Positions 5,730 through 12,425 of a stretch of 14,753 nt of DNA are shown here, in pieces. Each line of letters starts with the position of its first letter. The stretch's first letter is position 1. Origin of the DNA: Alphaproteobacteria bacterium (GTDB lineage Bacteria > Pseudomonadota > Alphaproteobacteria > Rs-D84); contig JAGCOU010000021.1 in the NCBI GenBank assembly GCA_017642565.1, forward strand, positions 1 to 14,753. The letters run 5' to 3'. The position numbers and the translations under genes were made by a program. The notes below the pieces were generated by a model. That model did not search any database, was not told the DNA's origin, and saw only the letters and a list, made by a program, of their open reading frames with translations.

Positions 5730-7394
5730 TTATGGATTTTGGTTTCCACCACCAGATGTTCTGACATGCCACCCGCTGAATGTATAACCTGTCTTGCTAA
5801 GTTCATTAGCAGGTATCGTAATAACTCCACCATAAGTACAACTCTCAGCTTCAGAATTTGAAGGTGTAATCTCTGTTCCGCCATTCGCCGCAGTATCATT
5901 ATACCATGTAAGGCTAATGCTATTAGCGGTTATATCAGCAACGCACGTGATTGTTCCGCCATGTTCGCCTGCATAGGTCCAAGTTGCACCTGCGCCACCC
6001 GCTGTCTGTGTCGTTGTGCTGGTGACACCATTGCCGTACAAAGCCGTAGCATTCAAATCATCACCAGCACCAGGGTCACCAACTTTACATTTCCAACCAT
6101 TAAACGTAGAGCCTGTTGGGACTATACAAGAATTTGCTGCGAACGCGAAATTTTGACCATATATCGCGCTACCATTATTTGGTGCAGTGCTGCCACTGCC
6201 AGCATTAGAACCACAGTTGTATTTGATTGTTGTTGTATTCGCTGCCCATTGACCCGTACAGCTTGAATTATCCGCAATGTTATAAGCCGCAACAGCAGAG
6301 CCTGCAGCATAAGCCTCAGGATTGGTTCCACCGTTTGAACCATCAAAGTATGGACAAGACCAACCCGTAATATGATAACCAGTTGCGGTACATGCGTTTG
6401 CTGCAGCCAAAGTAAAGCCCGAAGCGTATGTGACAACCTGTGGGCTGTCTGAAGGACCTGTTGGTGTGACACCTGTTGCAGGTGTTCCGCAAGTGTATGT
6501 CAAATTATATTGATTTGCCAAATATGCAGCGTAAACAGTCAAATCTGTTGCATCTGCAGATGTCCATGTTGTTATACCTGTCCAAGCGTTTTGAACAGTC
6601 CCGGTATTAACTGGACCTGACCCCGAAGTTCTGGTGACGGTTGGTGTAGAATCTTTTGACCAACCTATGAATGTATAACCAGATTGTGCGGTTGATGCAC
6701 CAGCAACACCTGTTCCGGCTGCATCGTTACCACTCGGGATACTATAAGCAGTATCAAATGTTGCACCATTTGTATGCGTATAATTTGAACCTGTTCCTGC
6801 ACCTTTGTTATAAGTAATTGTATATTGATTTGGCACCCAGTGTGCATTAAGTGTCACTGTTCCATTTTGAGCCGGATTAGCATAACCATAACTTGCCAAT
6901 GTGCCACCTGTGTAATTACCGTTTGGCGAAGATGCCTGAGTTCCTTGATATAAAATATAAGTAGCAGGAGAAACTGGAGAATTTCCGTTTGTCAAATCAA
7001 CTGGTGACTCCCAACCAGCAAAGTGATAACCTGTGACCACAAAGTTACCATCAGCACCAGTAGTTGGACTCGCCAACGCAATATTTGTACTGTCAAATGT
7101 CACAGGCGTAGTTGAAGATGGCAAACCAGCAGTCCCAAGCGTTACATAATTAGCATCATGACTTCCCGCTGTTCCTTTTGCATAAGCAATTGTATATGTC
7201 AACGGTGTCCATTTTGCTTCGAATGCATTAGTAGCGTTTTGTGTAACATCGCTCAACACCGCTTCGGTACACGGAGCATTTACAGAATTATTATCAACCG
7301 TGATTTGACCACTAGCATTAATATCCTGCGGATCAGCAAACGCTGGGCAAGCCATACACAAAATAACACCAGAGGTTAAAAATATTTTTCTCAT
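5730..7394 (-). CDS. Secreted InlB-type B-repeat protein (554 aa)
   Basis: Start taken at the ATG at 7394. An in-frame TTG one codon upstream is too close to the GGAG. Signal peptide at residues 1-20 (MRKIFLTSGVILCMACPAFA, cut before DP), nearly the same as in the 323-aa paralogue. Residues 21-62 form the shared N-module ending FEAKWTP. Four full B repeats follow at about 66-189, 190-294, 295-387 and 388-491, each with a GY-x-F/I-x-GW-type core, and a half repeat at 492-544 (TWYND ... CTYGG ... GYTFSGWHV). Repeats 3 and 4 carry extra cysteines (for example WSC, CTGQW, GWKC), repeats 1 and 2 none. The protein ends in a short GGGNQNP tail without an anchor motif. It is low in charged residues and rich in Gly, Thr, Ala and Asn, as expected of an exported beta-rich protein. 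Function unknown; surface protein inferred. Confidence 0.9.
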   Translation of the reverse strand: MRKIFLTSGVILCMACPAFADPQDINASGQITVDNNSVNAPCTEAVLSDVTQNATNAFEAKWTPLTYTIAYAKGTAGSHDANYVTLGTAGLPSSTTPVTFDSTNIALASPTTGADGNFVVTGYHFAGWESPVDLTNGNSPVSPATYILYQGTQASSPNGNYTGGTLASYGYANPAQNGTVTLNAHWVPNQYTITYNKGAGTGSNYTHTNGATFDTAYSIPSGNDAAGTGVAGASTAQSGYTFIGWSKDSTPTVTRTSGSGPVNTGTVQNAWTGITTWTSADATDLTVYAAYLANQYNLTYTCGTPATGVTPTGPSDSPQVVTYASGFTLAAANACTATGYHITGWSCPYFDGSNGGTNPEAYAAGSAVAAYNIADNSSCTGQWAANTTTIKYNCGSNAGSGSTAPNNGSAIYGQNFAFAANSCIVPTGSTFNGWKCKVGDPGAGDDLNATALYGNGVTSTTTQTAGGAGATWTYAGEHGGTITCVADITANSISLTWYNDTAANGGTEITPSNSEAESCTYGGVITIPANELSKTGYTFSGWHVRTSGGGNQNP

Positions 7395-7420
7395 CAAAAT
7401 CTCCTTCCTTTTATGATGGC

Positions 7421-7429
7421 ATTATATCA
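7421..7429 (-). promoter_or_regulatory. -10 region of the 554-aa B-repeat gene
   Basis: Minus-strand TGATATAAT, an extended -10, lies 27 bases before the ATG. No clear -35 is visible. A GANTC site (7437-7441) lies about 10 bases upstream. Confidence 0.55.
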
Positions 7430-7488
7430 CAAAATCGAATCTAAAAAAAATGAAAAATGCATATTTTTAAAAAATTTTTAAAAAAATT

Positions 7489-7517
7489 AAAAACCCCGAA
7501 AAAATCGGGGTTTTTTT
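7489..7517 (-). terminator. Terminator of ppdK
   Basis: CCCCGA/TCGGGG stem (7494-7499 with 7505-7510) with an AT loop, followed on the minus strand by five T within an A/T-rich run. It begins 16 bases past the ppdK stop. Confidence 0.9.
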
Positions 7518-7533
7518 ATCTTTTCGTAAATTA

Positions 7534-10194
7534 TTATTTTTTACGAGGGTGTTTAACCGCTGCCTGTGCTGCTGCGAGACGCGCAATTGGCACGCGGAAC
7601 GGAGAACATGACACAGAATCAAAGCCCAATTCATGGAAGAATTCAACAGATTCTGGATCGCCACCGTGTTCACCACATACGCCAAGATGAATTTTATCAC
7701 CTTTGGTCGAACGCGCTTTGTTCACTGCATCTTTAATCAACAGACCTACGCCCAATTTATCAACAGACGCAAATGGGTCAGCCACATAAACACCGCGAGA
7801 ACGATATTCGTCCAAAATTTTACCTGTATCGTCACGAGACATACCCAAAGTTGTTTGAGTCAAATCGTTTGTTCCAAATTCAAAGAATTCGCAACTTTCA
7901 GCAATTTCATTAGCCAAAACCGCAGCGCGTGGCAATTCAATCATTGAACCAACATGGTATTCAATGCTGTCGCCTGTTTCTGCGAACAAGGCTTCTGCAG
8001 TTGCATCAATTACTGATTTAACGATATCAACTTCTTTTTTGGAACCAACAAGAGGAACCTCAATTTCTGGGTAAACATGGACACCTGCTTTCTTGCATTC
8101 CAGCGCAGCAGACAAGATTGCGCGTGTTTGCATTTCGCAAATTTCTGGATATGTAATCGCAAGGCGGCAACCACGATGACCCAACATAGGATTTTGTTCT
8201 TTTAATGCTTCGCTTCTGGCTTTGACGAATTCTACTGGTTTGCCAATATGTTTCGCTAATTCTTCCATATCTGCATCTGTATGAGGCAAGAATTCATGTA
8301 GAGGCGGATCAATCAAACGAATCGTCACAGGAAGACCGTCCATAATTTTGAATAATTCTACAAAGTCAGCCTTTTGATATGGCAATAATTTATCCAAAGC
8401 AGCACGTCTGCCACCTTCGTCATCAGCCAAAATCATTTCGCGCATATCTTGGATACGGCTTGGGTCAAAGAACATGTGTTCTGTACGAGCCAAACCAATA
8501 CCTTCTGCACCGAAATCACGCGCTTGTTTAGCATCTTTTGGTGTTTCTGCGTTTGCTTTGACTTTTAAATCTTTGATTTCATCAACCCATTTCATCAAAG
8601 TCCCAAAATTACCAGTCAATTCAACAGATACTGTTGGAACTGCACCTTCGATAATTTGACCTTTGGCACCATCGATAGAAACCCAATCGCCTTCGTGGAT
8701 AACCACGCCAGATGTTGTTTTCATAGTTTTTGATTCATAATCGATTTTAATGTCAGGAGAACCAGACACACAAGGTGTTCCCATACCACGAGCAACCACC
8801 GCTGCGTGTGAAGTCATACCGCCACGTGCAGTGATAACACCCTGGGCTGCGTTCATACCTGCAATATCTTCTGGGGATGTTTCAACGCGGATAAGCATAA
8901 CTTTTTTACCTTCTTTCTTCCAGGCTTCTGCGTCTTCGGCATTAAACACAGCCTGACCAACCGCAGCACCTGGGGAAGCCGGCAATCCAGTTGCAATAAC
9001 TTTCTTTTCCGCCTTTGGATCCAACATTGGGTGCAACAAGTGATTCAATTGATCTGCACCAACGCGCAAGATTGCTTCTTCTTTGGACAGCAAGCCTTCG
9101 TTCACCATTTCTACAGCCATACGGACCGCAGCAGCCGCTGTTCTTTTACCGTTACGGCACTGCAACATCCACAATTTTTTATGTTCAATTGTGAATTCCA
9201 TATCTTGCATATCTTTGTAGTGTTGTTCCAATTTGTTGCGAACATCGACCAATTCTTTGTATACTTCTGGCATTGCTTCTTCCAAAGATACACGACCAGA
9301 ATCATCTTTTGCCATAGGTTGCGGGGTTCTTATACCAGCCACAACGTCTTCACCTTGGGCGTTAATCAGGTATTCGCCATAGAATCTGTTTTCACCTGTT
9401 GCAGGATCGCGTGAGAAGCACACACCAGTTGCACTGTCGTCACCGGAATTTCCAAATACCATAGCCTGGACATTAACCGCTGTGCCCCAATCGCCTGGGA
9501 TATTATTCAATTTACGATAAGTAATAGCCTTTTTGGACATCCAAGAACCAAACACTGCGCCGATACCCAATTTCAACTGTTCCCAAGGATCTTGTGGAAA
9601 AACTTTACCGATATTAACACCGATTTCTTTGAACTTTTCAACCAGTTCTTTTAAATCTTCGGCTGTTAATTCTGTATCGACTTTATAGCCTTTGTCTTCT
9701 TTCATGCGTTCCAAAGTGTGTTCGAACAAATCAATGTCTGCGCCCAACACAACATCACTAAACATCATGATAAAACGGCGATAAGAATCATAAGCAAATC
9801 TTTCATTATTTGCAGCCTTGGCCAACGCTTTCACAGTTTCATCGTTTAAACCCAAATTTAAAACTGTGTCCATCATACCAGGCATAGAAACACGAGCACC
9901 AGAACGAACAGACACCAACAGTGGATTTTCGTTGTCTGCGAATTTTTTGCCCATAATAGATTCAATGTGAGCAATACCAGCCTTTACTTGGTCCATCAAA
10001 TCTGTTGGATATTGTTGACCGTTTTCATAATAATAAGTACAAACTTCGGTTGTAACTGTGAACCCAGCAGGCACAGGCAGGCCAACCAAATTCATTTCTG
10101 CCAAATTAGCACCTTTGCCCCCCAACAGATTACGCATATCTGCGCGACCTTCTGCGGAGCCATTTCCAAATGTATAAACCCATTTATTTGCCAT
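7534..10194 (-). CDS. ppdK: Pyruvate, phosphate dikinase
   Basis: 886 aa, full length for the family. Interconverts pyruvate + ATP + phosphate with phosphoenolpyruvate + AMP + pyrophosphate in the cytoplasm. In anaerobes it often runs in the glycolytic direction to gain ATP from pyrophosphate, or supplies PEP. The N-terminal ATP-grasp part opens with KWVYTFGNGSAEG and GGKGANLAEM (25-34). The phosphohistidine domain carries GGMTSHAAVVARG (458-470) with catalytic His463. The C-terminal PEP/pyruvate barrel has LGHRGCRL (671-678), EFGTNDLTQTTLG (772-784) and GVCGEHGG (838-845) with the acid/base Cys840. All key residues are present. AAAGGAG lies five bases before the ATG. It is a single-gene unit, divergent from the ABC transporter, with its own terminator. 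Its promoter is not clear by eye. Confidence 0.98.
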   Translation of the reverse strand: MANKWVYTFGNGSAEGRADMRNLLGGKGANLAEMNLVGLPVPAGFTVTTEVCTYYYENGQQYPTDLMDQVKAGIAHIESIMGKKFADNENPLLVSVRSGARVSMPGMMDTVLNLGLNDETVKALAKAANNERFAYDSYRRFIMMFSDVVLGADIDLFEHTLERMKEDKGYKVDTELTAEDLKELVEKFKEIGVNIGKVFPQDPWEQLKLGIGAVFGSWMSKKAITYRKLNNIPGDWGTAVNVQAMVFGNSGDDSATGVCFSRDPATGENRFYGEYLINAQGEDVVAGIRTPQPMAKDDSGRVSLEEAMPEVYKELVDVRNKLEQHYKDMQDMEFTIEHKKLWMLQCRNGKRTAAAAVRMAVEMVNEGLLSKEEAILRVGADQLNHLLHPMLDPKAEKKVIATGLPASPGAAVGQAVFNAEDAEAWKKEGKKVMLIRVETSPEDIAGMNAAQGVITARGGMTSHAAVVARGMGTPCVSGSPDIKIDYESKTMKTTSGVVIHEGDWVSIDGAKGQIIEGAVPTVSVELTGNFGTLMKWVDEIKDLKVKANAETPKDAKQARDFGAEGIGLARTEHMFFDPSRIQDMREMILADDEGGRRAALDKLLPYQKADFVELFKIMDGLPVTIRLIDPPLHEFLPHTDADMEELAKHIGKPVEFVKARSEALKEQNPMLGHRGCRLAITYPEICEMQTRAILSAALECKKAGVHVYPEIEVPLVGSKKEVDIVKSVIDATAEALFAETGDSIEYHVGSMIELPRAAVLANEIAESCEFFEFGTNDLTQTTLGMSRDDTGKILDEYRSRGVYVADPFASVDKLGVGLLIKDAVNKARSTKGDKIHLGVCGEHGGDPESVEFFHELGFDSVSCSPFRVPIARLAAAQAAVKHPRKK

Positions 10195-10244
10195 GGTTTC
10201 TCCTTTGTATATTGATTAAACCGGGCGTATTTTGATAGAAAATA

Positions 10245-10274
10245 TTGATAAAAGCAAGGACAAAATGGTATATA
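10245..10274 (+). promoter_or_regulatory. Candidate promoter of the ABC transporter gene
   Basis: TTGATA (10245-10250) and TATATA (10269-10274) with an 18-base spacer and an extended -10 TGG. It lies in the 179-base divergent gap with ppdK. TTGACT (10317-10322) is an alternative -35 nearer the gene. Confidence 0.4.
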
Positions 10275-10373
10275 CAACGATTTTTATGCTTGACCCTAGG
10301 AATTTATGAGTTGTTGACTTTTAGTTATAAATCTACTAATCTTGTTCCTGGTTTGAAAAACAGGATAAACAAA

Positions 10374-12194
10374 ATGACAAAATTATCTGCAGCGATGAAA
10401 CGGCAAGTTTTGGAAAATATGTTTGTAAAAAATTACAAACGTATGTGGCCTTATATTAAGCCAGTATGGGGTCGCGCATTATTAACATTGTTTTTGGCGA
10501 TACCTGTTGGGTCTATGGATGCAGTTATCGCATGGGCTATTAAGCCGTATACTGATGCTGTTATGGTTGAACAAACCATGCAATCGAGTTGGTACATTCC
10601 TGCCCTAATTATCGCTTTTACAACTGTCCAAGGTGGGTTGAGTTATATTTTAAGTTATCTTAACACATGGGTTGGCGGAAAAATTACTAACGCATTAAAG
10701 GCTGATTTATTTAGAAAACTGCTGACATTTGAAACAGAATTTTTTACATCGAAAAATTCCGGGGACATATTGATAAGATTTAATTCCAACGCAGATGCAG
10801 CATGTGCAGGTCTGTTATCCAATCTTAAATCATTCGTACAGAAATTCTTTACATCGCTATCGTTGATTGTCGTGCTTTTCATAAATTCTTGGCAATTGGC
10901 ATTGGTAACAGTGGCGGTTTTATTATTTGCTTTCTTGCCTATGGCTTCTTTGAAAAAGCGTGTGGCACCAATATTAAACAATGCGATGGCTATTATATCG
11001 CGCTTAACAACGAAATACAACGAAACATATTCTGGGAATAAAACTATTATTTCTTATAATTTGGAAAGTTATCAGGAAAAAAGATATGTAGAAACTCTTC
11101 ACAAAAATTTTGATTTGCAAATCAAAGTATTTCAAAGAACTCGTTGGTTGACACCTGCTATGCACATAATATTGTCAATCGGCATTGCTTTGGCGCTTTG
11201 GTTTGGGTCATATTTGATTTTGTCTAAACAGTTAACACCTGGTGGTTTTGTATCGTTTTTGACAGCATTAATTTTACTTTATCAGCCAATGAAAGGCATT
11301 GGAAACACATACAGTTCCGTAATTATGTCATTCTGGGCGATTGAAACATGTTTTGCTATTCTTGATACACAGCCAAAAATTTTGGACAAAGAAGGCGCTG
11401 TGGATATGAAAACAATGCAACATCAAATTGGCTTTAACGATGTTTCATTCAACTATATTCCTGATGTGCCGGTATTAAAGCATATTAATTTGACAGTGAA
11501 CAAAGGTGAAACAATCGCTATTGTTGGAAATTCAGGCGGCGGAAAAACTACCTTGGTTAATTTGTTACCGAGATTTTACGATGTTTCGTCTGGCTCTATA
11601 ACAATAGACGGCAAAGATATTCGCGACTTTACTTTAAAGTCTTTGCGTCAAAATATCGCTGTTGTTTTTCAGGATAATTTCTTATTTGAAGGCACCATTC
11701 GTGAAAATATTATGCTGGGCGATGAAAACGCAACCGAAGAACAATTACAAAAGGCTGTGAAAGAGGCTTACCTTGATGAATTTTTGACTACATTAAAAGA
11801 CGGCATAGACACACAAATTGGCGAACGCGGAATATTGCTTTCTGGCGGACAAAGACAACGCGTTGCAATTGCTCGTGCTTTCTTGAAAAACGCACCTATA
11901 CTGGTTCTTGACGAAGCAACTTCTGCTTTGGACAATAAATCAGAAGCAGTTGTTCAAAAAGCAATTGAAAATTTGATGCATGATAAAACTGTATTTGTTA
12001 TCGCACACAGACTTTCAACCATTCGCAATGCGAGCAAAATCATAGTTGTAAACGATGGACAAATTGTTGAAACTGGGACCCATGAAGATTTGTTAAAGGT
12101 TGAATGTGGGGCTTATAAAATGCTTTACGACATGCAATTTAAAACGAACAACGACAAAGATAAAAAAGAAAGTGGCGATACCATAGAAAAATAA
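10374..12194 (+). CDS. MsbA-type ABC exporter, fused permease and ATPase (possible lipid A flippase)
   Basis: 606 aa from the ATG at 10374, which is preceded by AGGA at eight bases. The frame is open back to a TTG at 10245, but that stretch adds no membrane helix and overlaps the promoter. An N-terminal six-helix domain (hydrophobic stretches about 34-56, 73-96, 158-190 covering two helices, 263-284, 290-306) is followed by a nucleotide-binding domain with Walker A GNSGGGKTT (385-393), signature LSGGQRQR (489-496), Walker B ILVLDE (509-514) and switch His545 in AHRLST. It would act as a homodimer in the inner membrane. MsbA-like half-transporters flip lipid A core or export lipids and drugs. 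The substrate cannot be read from sequence, so no symbol is given. The lysine-rich tail is soluble. It is a single-gene unit. Confidence 0.93.
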   Translation: MTKLSAAMKRQVLENMFVKNYKRMWPYIKPVWGRALLTLFLAIPVGSMDAVIAWAIKPYTDAVMVEQTMQSSWYIPALIIAFTTVQGGLSYILSYLNTWVGGKITNALKADLFRKLLTFETEFFTSKNSGDILIRFNSNADAACAGLLSNLKSFVQKFFTSLSLIVVLFINSWQLALVTVAVLLFAFLPMASLKKRVAPILNNAMAIISRLTTKYNETYSGNKTIISYNLESYQEKRYVETLHKNFDLQIKVFQRTRWLTPAMHIILSIGIALALWFGSYLILSKQLTPGGFVSFLTALILLYQPMKGIGNTYSSVIMSFWAIETCFAILDTQPKILDKEGAVDMKTMQHQIGFNDVSFNYIPDVPVLKHINLTVNKGETIAIVGNSGGGKTTLVNLLPRFYDVSSGSITIDGKDIRDFTLKSLRQNIAVVFQDNFLFEGTIRENIMLGDENATEEQLQKAVKEAYLDEFLTTLKDGIDTQIGERGILLSGGQRQRVAIARAFLKNAPILVLDEATSALDNKSEAVVQKAIENLMHDKTVFVIAHRLSTIRNASKIIVVNDGQIVETGTHEDLLKVECGAYKMLYDMQFKTNNDKDKKESGDTIEK

Positions 12195-12213
12195 AGATAA
12201 TAAGTCAAGAGAT

Positions 12214-12240
12214 AAAAAGTCGTTTCGACGACTTTTTTCT
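12214..12240 (+). terminator. Terminator of the ABC transporter gene
   Basis: Perfect 10-bp stem AAAAAGTCGT/ACGACTTTTT with a TTCG tetraloop (12224-12227), followed by T and a CT-rich run. It lies 20 bases after the stop. Confidence 0.95.
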
Positions 12241-12288
12241 TTTTTTTCGGTTTTATTTTTTTTTCTTTTTTGTTAAAATATTTTTATA

Positions 12289-12312
12289 TATAATACTTGT
12301 TGGTGTATTATA
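12289..12312 (+). promoter_or_regulatory. Promoter region with an inverted repeat upstream of the large secreted gene
   Basis: TATAAT at 12289-12294 is a possible -10 without a clear -35. It is part of a perfect 8-bp inverted repeat, TATAATAC (12289-12296) with GTATTATA (12305-12312), around an 8-base centre, which could be an operator overlapping the promoter. The transcript leader would be over 100 bases long. Confidence 0.4.
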
Positions 12313-12373
12313 CAGGCTGCAAGGCGCTTAAATCTGGCATTTTTTAGGAAAGTGTTCAGTTTAGGCGTTTGGT

Positions 12374-12409
12374 GTGGTGTTGGGGACAGTGCCGAAAAAA
12401 ATACACCAC
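12374..12409 (+). promoter_or_regulatory. Leader hairpin before the large secreted gene
   Basis: GTGGTGT (12374-12380) pairs perfectly with ACACCAC (12403-12409) across a 22-base loop. It ends just before the GAGAGA ribosome binding site (about 12410-12415) and could modulate translation or protect the messenger. Confidence 0.4.
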
Positions 12410-12425
12410 GAGAGAGAAAAAAAGT

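Noticed and set aside
5676..7517. Similar CCCCGA/TCGGGG hairpins at 5683-5700 and 7494-7510 as a mobile repeat
   Set aside because: They are ordinary Rho-independent terminators placed right after genes; the likeness is in the short GC stem and T run only.
10245..10373. TTG start giving a 649-aa ABC transporter
   Set aside because: The extra 43 residues have no family resemblance and overlap the likely promoter; the ATG at 10374 has a usable AGGA.
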